Part shown: piece after piece, positions 12,201 to 23,400 of the stretch | Numbering within the stretch: the first letter of the stretch is position 1 | Layout of the letters: each line of letters begins with the position of its first letter | Source: Sweltsa coloradensis | Taxonomy: Eukaryota > Arthropoda > Insecta > Plecoptera > Chloroperlidae | Assembly (NCBI GenBank): GCA_024449915.1 | Contig: JAMZAV010003114.1 | Location: 62,001-126,000, forward strand | DNA: 64,000 nucleotides | Reading direction: 5' to 3' | The notes under the pieces: model-generated | Database searches by the model: none | What the model was told of the DNA's origin: nothing | What the model saw: the letters and a program-made list of their open reading frames with translations, nothing else | Translations under genes and position numbers: made by a program

Positions 12201-15200
12201 ACACCCATCTACTTAAGGCCCAAGTATCCCTAGCCTGCACGCTTCGTTGACTTTTCGAGGCAAAGTTGGGTGTGTAAAATAAGCGCATTAGGGACAAAGT
12301 CAGAATCCTTTCACGGTATTCCTTCCTCGCCGTGCATTGGTCACTATACCAGGTTATTTACCACAGTTTTTTTTGTATGTCGTCTAGAAAATCCTATTGA
12401 AATGTGCTTTCAGTCATCCTAGCGTCTGGCCTACCATCCCTTCTTGTCGCATTGTTCAAATGAAGAAAAGAAACACAACGTTTATTACATAGAGGCTTTT
12501 TTATGATATGTATATATTTTTCTTTCCATTACTAATATGCGAATATTTTGATGCTCAAATCATTTTGATTTTTGTTCCTACGATAAAAATTACGGTAAAT
12601 ATCATATAAGAAATAAAATACTAGATTATACTAGTGTAACACAATAGGCGTAATTTTTATCGCAGAGAAAAAAATCAAAATGCTTACCACATAGAAATGT
12701 TCACATTAAGATACTGAAAATAAAAAAATAAGAATATCATAAATAAAGCTTTGCTGTAAAAAGAATATAGTTTCTTTTATGCGTTTGAACAATGCAACAA
12801 GGGTTGAAAGGCTGACAAGTTGAAGACCGGCTCGTGCAACTGGGCCCTGGCGCGTTGGGGGGGGGGGGGCAAGGATCCAACTACCTGGATCAGAGATCAG
12901 TGATCTTTTATTTACTTCAAAATATAGTAAAGCGATTCGCTAACTGAACAATATATTACGTGTTGCATTCCAGGTTCGAATCCTAGCTTGGGCAAGGATG
13001 TCGTGTTTATGATCTTCGTGTACGAATATATGAAATACGAATATAATTTTAGGGTACTCGTGAGGTTCTAATTCGAGACTGTAAATCGTCGGATCGATTC
13101 CGCCATCGGCGGATCGATTCCGCCATCGGCAATCCCGACTAAAGTATTTTTCCGATGATTTCCCCAGTCGTGAGCACCCCTCGCAAGTTCCTTTCAAACT
13201 ATATCTACATAATATCGTTCTAGTTTTCCATCTAAAGAGGTGCCATATCAGGAAAGAAGGAAGGTGATCATACAATCTAGAGTTCTTACGAAATATTTTT
13301 ATTGCTCAGTGCCGTGCATTCGCGTGGGATTGGTCATAATAGACCTAGACCATTGCCAACATTCCTTGATCTTTTGACATTAGGATAGGCGAGAATACAA
13401 TCGCATTACAAACACAACACTAGTAAATTGTTTGATCCCTCTTTATTGACACATCAAGTAGTGGTTTAGTTATAAAATTTAGATAATAGTCAAAGCAATT
13501 ATCCAATCACAAATGCATGCATTGTCTGCTGTGTAATAGTCTATGTATGAAGCATTGAAACTACAATAAACCATCAACACAAAAATAATTAATTCTATTA
13601 GTTGTTCATTTACAATGTAGATAAAGAGTTATATGAAATATGTGTAACGATGACAGAATCATACATAATACATTGTGTAATCTCTCTCTGTAGTCACAAT
13701 GAAGTGAAATATTCACAGATATGACGCCGAATCGAACCGTTCCCAAGTTGTAATATACAACAATGTATCACCCCAACCAATATTTCCTTTCATAACACAA
13801 AATAAAAATCGAAGTATCCTTTCCTTCCTGTGATTCAGAATGCTTTCTACCACGAAATAAATAAATAAATCTTTGTGACCTTTCTTCTAAGAAGATGCTC
13901 TATTATCTGTCCTATCTTCATCTGAGTGCGAGATGTGTAGGTTACACAAAAACACGTAGTCTGTAGTTGTGTTGAGAAAGCCAACAGGCCAGTCAGCCAC
14001 CAACGTGCCTGCAAGGGGGAGTTGACAATTGCAAAGGCCCGAACTGCATCCAAAGCTGGCAATTTTTTTTGGAAATAAATGATAACGTAATTGACAGAGG
14101 GAGTGACAGACAAATACGCAATAAATAACGGGACAGACTGACAGTAAGTTCAGAATGCACCTCTTGTCTCTGACCGGCGGAGATAACGTCGGGGCCCGGC
14201 ATAATATTATGGTCGCGACCCGGTGGTTGAGAAACACTAACGTATAATTAACACAGAAGAGTAATTATTTATTATAATTATAATAAATATATTTGATACT
14301 CTCACATTTTGGCAACGATGCTAATCGAGACAAGGAGAGTAAATTATACAGGAAAATGAAAAAACCGCCACATATAGGCCTAATACCCATGGTCAAACCA
14401 GAATTCGAACCTGGATCTCAGGAACCGCGATTTACCACACCAACCCACCACCAGTGTTGTGACTTATATAGATAAAATCCGTTATCTATTATCTTATCTA
14501 GAAAAGTTTTTGTTGTTATATCGTTTTCTATTATCTAAATAAAATAAAGTTTATCTTATCTGAACTTTTTAAGCTTTAAATATTTTTTTCGATAAATTAA
14601 AAACTCCCGTCTAAGCCCGGGTTAGAATTGGCCCAGAGCATGGCTATGCTAATCGTAAAAGGCGATTCAAGAGAAAAAGTCCACCTCGCAAACATCAGCT
14701 AGAAAGAGCGGAGTATCTTACTCCCCGAAACTAGAGGCGAGCTCTGGCAATCGTCGTCGGGGACATTGTCCCCTTCCCTTGACGACCCCCCGGCGACGAT
14801 GACAATGACACAACGAACGATGACAAAGACGATGACGACCGCGACGTGAGAAACCCCCTTCCTCCCCTTTCCCGTGGCTGGTTCTGACCAGCATGGGCCC
14901 CTCCTCCCCCCCCCCCTTAGGCTAGAGTGGTGCATTATGACCTAACGGTTGACGCGTCCTTAATCCAAATAAAAAAAAAAATAAATAAACAATAATGTAG
15001 ACAAAAATAATAACCAATCACTTTGCCATTCTTGACGCTAAATTGACTTCATTGAAGATTGCTTTTTGTAACTAATTATTGAAATAACATGTATTAGGCT
15101 ATGAAAAAAAAAATTGTCTTTATTTTCGGGGCGTACCGGCTGTTTAATTTGCATATTGCGCCTAATTGCGCTATCAAGTCCAATTTCAAAACGGCTTTTC

Positions 15201-16999
15201 AGATTCTCTTCATTTTTTTGTATTAATTTCGTCATCTCTGTGTTCATATGGTGAAAGGGTTTTGTAAGGTTTTGCGGAAGGGATTACAAGTTATAAATTT
15301 TGTTATTTGCCCATAAAATTTGCCCCAACACTCAACTCAATGGGTTAAATAAAAAAATTCATAACTTGTAATCCCTTCCGCAAAACCTCACGAAACTTGT
15401 TCACTATATGAACAACGAGATGACGAAATTAATAACAAAAAAATTAAGATAATCTGAAAAGCCGTTTGAAATTGGACTTGATAGTGCAATAAGGTGCAAT
15501 ATGCAAATTAAACAGCCGGTACGCCCCAAAAATAGAGACAATATTTTTTAAAAAAATTTTTCATAGTCTAATACATGTTATTTCAATAATAAGTTACAAA
15601 AAGCAACTCTTCAATGAAGTCAAATTAGCGTCTAGAATGGCCTTTACTTCTACAGTTGTAATGTGCGTGCCGAGGTAATGTCAAATTGTTGAGTCTGATA
15701 AATATTACGATTGACAAGAAAACTGTTGTTGGGGTGGGGTGGGGGTGGGGGTGGGGGGAACAAAAACGTCAATCTCAATAATTATTATCTTTTATCTAAA
15801 TAAATTTATCTAGATAATTATTTCAATCTTTTATCTAGATAATTTTCTACATTTTTCTTTTGTCTTATGTAGATATTTTTTGAGAATTATCTTTATCTAG
15901 ATAAAAAATAAATTATCTAGTCACAACACTGTCCACCACCGCCAATAAGACATGTAGAATACTTGTTGCGACTAAGAACTCGAGCAGCGTTGAAAGGATT
16001 TTCAGTTCCTTAACCAGATCAATGAGGCGGAATGGTTACTTGGCCTGAGGCTTTGTAACCAGTCTGTCGCCGTGTCGGTATTGTGTCGCGAAGAAGGGTA
16101 GATGGGTAGGCGCGATCCACTGCTTGACCCAGCCCCCAATTCCACGAGAATAAGACGTTCATCAAAACCCCTACAGAGGACATCACTATCGGTGCAAAAT
16201 TAATCAATCATTAGTCACCTCACTGTCATGTCAATTATACGTTTTTTGTACTCTGCTTTCGAATACTGGCTGTAAAGAATGAAAGTAATTACTAGGTTGA
16301 ATAAAAAATTATAATTTATGATTCCTTAGAATTGCGATGTTCTAATTATAACATTTTCAAGTATATAAACCAACGTAGTAAATCTGGCATCTGTTTATTG
16401 CACGAAACAAAAAAAAAATACTAACATTGAAGCAATAGTTTAGACGCTACGAGGATTCTAGTAAGACACTGCATATGCAGGGGGGTATTTCGCCCTTAAC
16501 AAGTATCCGACACACAACACAAACACAAAGTAACAGACTAATATTGAAATAAAAGAAATACAAAGAGAAAAACATTTCATAAATAATAAAAGAATTTATA
16601 GTGTCATGCAACGTAAGCCAGACTCATGGTTCTTAGTACAGTTGGACAGCACGGTTTAATACAGCTACTACACTGATTTAGGAGGTTGCTGGTTCAAAAC
16701 CAGCCACTGGCATTCCTAACAAAGGGTTTTGTCTTGGGGTTTTTCATGTCATAAGCACATTCTGGGATTGAGTCCTACTACTACTAGCTTTGTGGTGTGA
16801 CAAAATGCAAGATGTCTTTCCGTAATTCATGCAAGTTGTTGCTTTCAGGTGTCTCATGTCCCAGGCTTGCGTGTCGCCAGAGGAGCGACGCAAGCTCGGA
16901 GTATCTGATACGCTGGTGCGCATGTCCGTCGGACTCGAGGATGCGGACTTGCTGATACAAGACCTGAAGCAGGCCCTCAGCCAGACATACACTTGCTGA
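9093..16999 (+). CDS. CTH: Cystathionine gamma-lyase, six exons, 5' partial
   Basis: This PLP enzyme splits cystathionine into cysteine, 2-oxobutyrate and ammonia in the last step of transsulfuration, and it also makes H2S; it is cytosolic. Exons are 9093-9293, 10385-10606, 11169-11304, 11680-11832, 12020-12194 and 16849-16999, all with GT/AG sites and matching codon phase; they sum to 345 codons plus stop. Family motifs in order are GRAGNPSRN, WLETPTNP, VVDNTFLTPYFQ, the PLP-lysine segment SLSKYMNGHSD, GAVPSPFECYLVSRGLKTL, GLPSHPQHEL, LKLFTLSGGLG and LGVSDTLVRMSVGLED. Human CTH has 405 residues, so about 60 N-terminal residues are missing; no upstream exon was recognised. Exon 5 shows two compensating one-base shifts against the family. 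The end of exon 6 is tandemly duplicated downstream. Intron 5 is 4.7 kb and hosts a hAT element. Confidence 0.93.
10385..10606 (+). CDS. CTH: CTH exon b
   Basis: 74 codons, phase 0 at both ends, flanked by TTGTTGTAG and GTACGT. It carries VWLETPTNPMLKV and VVDNTFLTPYFQ; the aspartate of DNTF contacts the PLP ring nitrogen in this family. Confidence 0.93.
11169..11304 (+). CDS. CTH: CTH exon c (PLP lysine)
   Basis: 45 codons plus one base, donor GTAAGT. It holds NSLSKYMNGHSDAIVG, where the lysine of SLSKY is the Schiff-base lysine by family alignment, and ends in LRTLQN. Confidence 0.92.
11680..11832 (+). CDS. CTH: CTH exon d
   Basis: Starts in phase 1 after GTGTTCCAG, so the split codon gives LLGAVPSPFECYLVSRGLKT, and ends in phase 1 within the glycine of HPG, before GTAATC. 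It matches the domain-linking helix region of the family. Confidence 0.92.
12020..12194 (+). CDS. CTH: CTH exon e, with two compensating frame shifts against the family
   Basis: It begins GLPSHPQHELSKRQC and ends ...SQVELS in phase 2 before GTGAGT. Between about 12,100 and 12,135 the open frame reads SWKTARLSSSR. The neighbouring frame gives KLEDGKTFVKS, which lines up residue for residue with other CTH proteins. A base looks missing near 12,100 and a base added near 12,135. The frame stays open, so the exon may be functional as it stands or may contain two assembly errors. Confidence 0.88.
12443..12801. mobile_element. Foldback MITE in CTH intron 5
   Basis: CTTGTCGCATTGTTCAAA near 12,443 returns inverted as TTTGAACAATGCAACAAG ending at 12,801. 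An inner pair around 12,555-12,690 (TTTTGATTTTTG, then GATAAAAATTAC) is also inverted. The element is about 360 bp, AT-rich and non-coding. Confidence 0.55.
13060..13180 (+). repeat. SINE-like fragment with a 21-bp tandem duplication
   Basis: GGATCGATTCCGCCATCGGC is repeated twice head to tail at about 13,090-13,131, followed by AATCCCGACTAAAG. The B-box-like core and following words match the family at 3,288, 5,945 and 16,640. Confidence 0.45.
13181..14443. other. CTH intron 5 sequence without recognised features
   Basis: Intronic, AT-rich. Three overlapping short open frames on the minus strand at 13,847-14,237 resemble no family I know. A reversed tRNA-like B box lies near 14,400 (GAATTCGAACC). 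Confidence 0.4.
14452..15931. mobile_element. Non-autonomous hAT-type element with internal ~270-bp inverted repeat
   Basis: The termini are CAGTGTTGTGAC on the left and GTCACAACACTG on the right, flanked by CCCACCAC (14,444-14,451) and TCCACCAC (15,932-15,939), an 8-bp target duplication with one mismatch. Both ends are rich in TTATCTAGATAA-like words. Inside, 15,034-15,300 and about 15,350-15,635 are inverted copies (TTTTGCGGAAGGGATTACAA and its complement). No transposase is visible. Confidence 0.75.
16640..16745 (+). repeat. SINE-like fragment just upstream of CTH exon f
   Basis: GGTTCAAAACCAGCCACTGGC matches the B-box and following block of the dispersed family at 3,288, 5,945 and 13,060. 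It lies about 150 bp before the exon f acceptor. Confidence 0.4.
16849..16999 (+). CDS. CTH: CTH exon f (C-terminal)
   Basis: It starts in phase 2 after TTGCTTTCAG and reads CLMSQACVSPEERRKLGVSD, then TLVRMSVGLEDADLLIQDLK, ending QTYTC and TGA at 16,997-16,999. The usual MTHAS sequence is MSQAC here. An AATAAA at 17,534-17,539 could be the polyadenylation signal. Confidence 0.92.
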
Positions 17000-17089
17000 A
17001 GAGTGAAGACACTCACAGACTTGCTGATACAAGACCTGAAGCAGGCCCTCAGCCAGACATACATTGCTGAAGAGTGAAGATACTCTGGG
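16946..17089 (+). repeat. 72-bp tandem duplication of the CTH C-terminal coding end
   Basis: The segment starting GACTTGCTGATACAAGACC at 16,946 recurs at 17,018, almost identical. The second copy lacks one C and would read QTYIAEE before its stop. Only the first copy is joined to the reading frame; the second lies in the 3' UTR. Confidence 0.9.
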
Positions 17090-17855
17090 ACCAATTCAGG
17101 GAAAAATTATATAACCAATGAGCACTCTATAGAATCCCACTTGGCTGTGGGTTGCACCACAAAGCCGGAACTAGATGCATTCCCATTGAAGTTTCATATT
17201 GTGAAAGAAGACAGATTGTGATACCACTTTACGTAGTAAACTTTTTTCAGACTTTTTCAAACCCATCTTTCTTCTGCCGTCTGTTGACGTACTTACACTG
17301 CCGTCAGTTCTGCAGTGAAGATGTGTACTACCACTTCGCCGTAAGAAGTAGAAGATTGTTGTCTGATACATCTGAATATTGTAAAGTATCCACGAGGTCT
17401 ATTTACTAACCCATCATACGACAACTCGTCAATCAACAGCGACAACTTAGTTGCATAAATGACCCCGAGGGCAGCACAATAGTCCAACAATTGTGTGTGC
17501 AAATGTTAGTCCTATGGGTCCGATTATTAATATAATAAATAATTTGTTACCGTCCGGCGTCGATTGACAAGTTGTCGCATTCCGCATTACTTAATCTACA
17601 TTTTAGTAACACAGTTGTCACTGTTCATTTGTCATTCGAGTTAGAAAATAGACCCCCTTGGTCCTGATAACATTATTTCATTACATTTACACATTCCCCT
17701 CCAATTCTGCCTTTTAAATATGTTTGTGGTGGTACAACTGTAGTCGTGCAACTTGATCACCGTGATTGTGACTAGACTAGCTACGTACATTCTAGCACAT
17801 AAAACTTTGTGATTTTGCTTAGGCCTTCTAGGCCTACAATATAAAAAAAACTACC
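17090..17855. other. CTH 3' flank without recognised features
   Basis: Likely CTH 3' UTR and intergenic DNA. Apart from the candidate AATAAA at 17,534 I see nothing supportable. Confidence 0.4.
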
Positions 17856-17863
17856 TTTTCTAC

Positions 17864-18484
17864 TAGGGCCCAACGATAAAAAAATCATATCAATATCGAA
17901 AGGGGATATATCGATATCATAATTTGATTTCAAACTTTTCAATTCAAAAATCGATATTGTTTTTTTTTTAAAACGTTTTTCGGGCGTTTTTGGGCCAATG
18001 CAAACAATGCAGACATGACAACAGACATGATATTGTCAAAGGGACAGATGATTGACGGGTGAGGATAATGGATATGAAGAACGATCACAACAATACTTGG
18101 GGCGGCCCCGTGAAGAGATAGAAGCGAACTGACTTCTCTGTCTCTACCTCTCTCTCCCTGACTCTGTCTGGACACTACTGTAGTGTGAACAACTTGAGCT
18201 GTCTCTTATGCTTTGCTGATATGAATGAGATTACACATGTGGTCTTGTTATCTTATCTCATAAGATAAACAAAACAAAGCAGCAAGAATCTTGGCCCCAA
18301 GCCAAACTGACTAGCAATATGTAGTTGGTGGCGTAGGGGGAGGGGGAATAGCGCCGCAGAACCATATAACTCACTGCCACACCAAGCATTTTTGATATTG
18401 AAAAAAAGAAAACGAAAACTTCGAATCGATCTCGGTCGATCGATTGATTTTTTTTCTTCATATCGATATCGTTGGGCAGCCCTA
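17864..18484. mobile_element. Non-autonomous hAT element (621 bp)
   Basis: Ends are TAGGGCCCAACGATA and TATCGTTGGGCAGCCCTA, flanked on both sides by the perfect 8-bp duplication TTTTCTAC (17,856-17,863 and 18,485-18,492). TAGGG-type termini with 8-bp duplications are standard for hAT elements. The inside has ATCGATAT-rich ends and no transposase. Confidence 0.85.
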
Positions 18485-18891
18485 TTTTCTACAAATTTCA
18501 GAAATAAAACATATGAAGAGTGCAGCAGAAAAACATAGGCCTATGTTGGACAGTAGGGATGGGAAAATGTGTGTGCTTTTCTAAGCGAGCACACTCTTGT
18601 CTGTCAGCGCGTGTACACGAACACTATGCATGTGACCTTTCATTGACCTTGGCAAAAGTAGAGCCACGGCTCGCCACACGATGACATCAAGACACCACAC
18701 TACTCTCACTGTTATCTTGCTTGGCCTTTAGGAGTGGGGGGGGGGGAAGTGAGGATAAGACTGGCCCGGCAGCCGATCATACACAACATAAGAACATAAT
18801 TAGTAACTAATTACGCATGCATTTAGTATTTTTGTAGAAACAGTAAACGTGTAGCCTACATGTTTACAGGTGTACACTATCACATCCCTAT

Positions 18892-19047
18892 TGGACAGAC
18901 ATTCCATCTTTACCTCTTCAAGCCATACACACACAACACGCCAGGCACACACGGAGAGCTCAATCCAGGGGTGGACAGACATTCCATCTTTACCTCTTCA
19001 AGCCATACACACACAACACGCCAGGCACACACGGAGAGCTCAATCTA
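18892..19047 (+). repeat. Two-copy 80-bp tandem repeat
   Basis: TGGACAGACATTCCATC at 18,892 and again at 18,972, with near-identical following sequence through GAGAGCTCAATC. Short open frames across it are incidental. Confidence 0.85.
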
Positions 19048-20312
19048 GTAGAATCCCATGCATCACGTTAGTTTCTAAGAATATGCAGCCCATAGTAGGC
19101 TAGGCTGCGATATATCAAACATGGATTCCCACAAGCCAAGGTTAGGTAGGGACATGTCAGACAGGTAATACCAACACACAAGTGATATAACACACTGCAT
19201 TACTGCATTACATAACTTGAATGTTGGCTGAATGATAAAATTACTATAATAATTAAAATGAAATAATTGTATTTATTAAAGAAACCAATATGCTAGGTAT
19301 GCTACGTACAGGGATACAGTATTATGACATATGTTCTCCATAACCAATATAATGCGCAAGTCTGTGATCCACTTACAAATAATAATCTTTTGGTCTGTCT
19401 GTACTGAAAGGAATTCATTTTACTGCACGCAGCTTGGTATGCCCAATTATAAAATTTAATCCCTACCATCCAGTTCCTCATTTCAACTTAATAAGAAATA
19501 CTCGGATACAATTTAATCAGCCTACTAATCAGGAAGTTCCAATGATGAAGATTATGCACCCGGTTGAAGAACACATCCATGCTACAATATACTGTACATA
19601 CGGAGTACAAAAGTGGTAAGTTGTGTTACCAAACAACTCCCCCATCTCCATTAAAGAAATAAATCTAAATGACTGAACCGGTAATTATTTTACACGTTGC
19701 CTACATCGGCAGCTCATACTTAATATATTATGTATAATAATCACATGAGGAGATAGGAGAAACAAATCCACAAAAATGTTCCTCGTAAAAATCTTGGAAC
19801 TATAACGGCATATGTCCATAACATGGCGGCTGCTAAATGCATCAGCAGCCTTGTATCAATTGTGTAAATTTCAATTCATTTCACCGACATTGAATAGGAG
19901 GCAATCAATTCCATTATCTTTAGTGAGGCATAAGTTAACAACATATGAAGTAAAAGATCGTTTAGGGCCTTTAGTGTATTCAAATCCGTTTGTTAATAAT
20001 CGGAACATATAAATGTCTGCAAGCAAATACATAAAACCATTATAATGCTTCATTAAAATGTTGAATGATCAATAGTTGATTGAATATTGGTAATATGATA
20101 TGGGAAAAGTATCTGATAGGCCTTCATTATATACATAAATAAACGCACATTCACATAAACATGTGTGCATATATATATAATACAGGCCTACATATTTGTA
20201 TACCCAGACTGTTGCAGCTTTGTATTGAGGACAATACTATTTCCATATGAGGCTGAAAACTTTATGAATGTAGACTAATATAGTGTGTACGTATAATAAT
20301 TAACATGAGTGG
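19048..20312. other. Intergenic stretch between CTH and CSDE1 (includes CSDE1 3' UTR)
   Basis: AT-rich. The lower end would be transcribed as the CSDE1 3' UTR. A YY1-like ACATGGCGGC lies near 19,821. No gene recognised. Confidence 0.4.
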
Positions 20313-20487
20313 TTACTCTGTGAGCTCCCCTGGCGTGCGCGGCATACGCATCGCGGCTCCGAAGCCGGCCGATCCGTCGGGCCCTCGGGGCTGGCGGACC
20401 ACCGTGAGCTTCGGCCCGGCGTCGTCCACAGAGAAAGTCCTGAGTCGGCTGATCAGTCGTTCCGGGCGTTCCTGGCGCGGGGCGTCA
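20313..20487 (-). CDS. CSDE1: CSDE1 coding exon 10 (SUZ-C tail, stop)
   Basis: Acceptor TTGTTACAG; begins in phase 2. It reads [20 protein letters not shown], then [19 protein letters not shown], and ends PRTPGELTE with TAA at 20,315-20,313. It is GC-rich relative to its AT-rich flanks. Confidence 0.93.
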
Positions 20488-23400
20488 CTGTAACAAGATT
20501 CCGGACTATGAGGGAGGGGCCAACGACCAGACCGGCCTTACAAGGAACATGTACCAGTTAGAAGCTGTTGGGTTCCCTGACCAAGCCCTACCTAAGCATG
20601 AAACCAGATTCTATAAGTGGGTACGTAAGTTTCACAAAAGCAAAAGCTTTGCAGTATGCAAGTTGGCCTACCGTCATGACAAGCATGAGCTAGGCTTAGG
20701 GATAACTTCAGTTAACCAGAAACCGGTTTTGATTCAGTTTTGAGTTTTCATTGAAACTGGCTGAGAATTTTGAATAAGTTTTTTAACGGTCAACGTATTT
20801 TGGCTGTGTTTGTACTAATCCTTGTACGAGCGGTGTGTGAGTGTTAAAACTGAACCCTGTCCAAGAAACATATTGGTAGGCAAAATATCCTTTACTGCAG
20901 TGATGTTTCTCAACTAAGTTTGAAACGTGATCATCAAGGTTTGTGAGCTAGCTTGGAACACAACTCACCTGACTTTGGTGACGTTGCAAGCGGATGACTT
21001 CCCCGTGCGCTGGTTGGTGACGAGGACAAACTCCACCTGGTCACCCTGCTGTAGACTAGATCCGTCCTTGACCTCTGACATGTGGAAGAAGAGCTTCTTG
21101 CCCTCGTCCACCTCGTAGGCCAAGAAACCAAACAGACCTGTCGCAGAGCAACACAGTAGTTCATACACATAAAACAACATACATTTCACACTTAGTTAGG
21201 ACCACCTCGTAGGCCACACACATACACACACACATACAACAACATACCATTTCACAGATAGTTAGGTCCACCTCGTAGGCCAAGAAACCAAACAGACCTG
21301 TCGCAGAGCAACACAGAAGTGTAACATTCTGCAAGTACATCGCGGCTCGCGAGGAGACAAGAAAACACGTTTCCTTGCTACAAAGAGAACAAACATAGGT
21401 AGTTAGGTCTACCGCACAAGCCAAGACCAATGATTGACCGGCCGCTGGTTCTGGATGAATTCTATACATGGCCTAGTTGGGGTACGTGTTTTAAGCACTG
21501 CTGTTGCTTCCTTGATTTACACAACAATCAGTGACAAACACAAATCTTATTTGAGGATAAAACTTCCTGCTAAATTCGGGCCAATACAGTAAGATGTTTA
21601 GTAGCCATGTCACAACATAAATGTTATGAATGAAAGATGAAAGACCGCTTTATGAAACGTCTACGCACCTTTGACTGCATCGACCGTGGCACGTCTCTTC
21701 TTGCGTACGGCCACGATGTTGGCGGCTCTGCCATCAGCGTCCACTTGGAAAGTGACTGGATCACCAGCTTGTAGCAGTTCCCTCTTGTTTGCCAAGCCCG
21801 TGATGCCAAACTCATACTCCAGCCCTTTGGTCTCATCTAGAACAAAACATTGGACGTATAAATCATCTCATTCATCTGGCAACAAGAACAACGCTCACGA
21901 TGAAACGAAACTGCGTCTCAAAATACTGTCCAGCGAGCATCTTAGTGGATATTTATAAATTGTCAAAACACATGTTACTGCCCTATCAATGCAAGAAAGA
22001 TTAATTCCTATTCTGTTACCACATGGTTAGGTTACTTATTAATGTACTACAAAAAGAGGGGTTTTTATTTACGTATTCATTTTTCCGTAAGTATGAACAA
22101 AATATACAGACCTAGTAGTGTTTTATAATGAAAAGAAACAAATGCAAAAATAATTGTAGATTGCATTTTTTCATCAAAATTCATAGAAGGAGAAGCCCTA
22201 CAGCCTATACCCAAAACTTGAACCATTTAATTTACCATAGCAGTAAAGTAGGCCTTTCCCCTGTGAGTTACTGTATTAAAGTGAATCAGGGCAGCAGGTA
22301 TATTTTAAGATATCTAGTGTACTTTCAGACTCAACAAACAACACACCGGTCTGTTACCTACCTTAACAAATTCTGTCAGTCAGAAGGAAAGGAAGGTCAG
22401 GTAAGATGTGGAAAAAGCAGGGCACTGAAAGAGAGACAATTGTAAGATGTACCACATGCAGATCATTCTCAAAGTTACAAGTAGTTTTGGGTAGAGCAGT
22501 GTCAAATTTATTTTACATTCAAATCTTGGAACATTTAAACTCTGGTTTTCAGGATCACTTGAACTTAGTGATGACATCGGGTCCAAAAAGTTCAAACCTG
22601 TTTTTAAAGGTCAATTATTGTTCAATGTGTGGCTCGTTGGTCTTGTTGTGTGGCTCGTTGGTCTTGTTGTTAGCATAATATCTGCTTCCAATGCAGAAGG
22701 TCCAGGGTTTGATTCCCGCTAAAGTCAGTAGTTTTTTAACTTCTGATTTGGACTTAAGTCCATCAGTTCGTGTCTTAGGGGTTTGTAAACGGTGACTTTG
22801 GAGCCGTCCTAGCAACGAAGCACATAGTAAATTCAGAGTTGTTCTGAATCAGCCTTGTTGATTCTGGCGTTGATTCGCGGGTGTTCGCACTGTCCATACC
22901 ACTGATTGCTAAATTTCCTTTAAAAAATATCGATCTTTGGTTGGTTATCGCTCACTCGTCGATTGCGTCGGGGCGTACAGGGTTGGCTTGGTCGCTTTGA
23001 TTTAAAGTCCTCCACTGAAAATCAGTTATATAACTAAGTGGATAGACTCTAAATACAATTTATTATTTATTATTTATTATTTATTTATTTATCAGTCTTA
23101 TGTGCGTGTTTTTTTGGAAACGACTGTATGGGCCACGGCCGGGAGTGAGCTGGCTTCGGCGCCCGCGCTTTGTTACGTACGACTGCCGACAGTCAAGTGT
23201 CATGTAGCAGCCTCGCGCGTCAAGGCCGTTCGAGTGCTTGATAATCCGCTAGCGAGGAAGGATAGATAGATGGCTACGTCATCACGGGCTCCGTGGAAAT
23301 AGACCGCACAAGAAACGGCGTGTAGAATTACCATTTTTGCGGGAAAACGTGTCCGTGAAGTTCACTTTTGTATAGTAGAACTTGAAAAATGGAACCGGCT

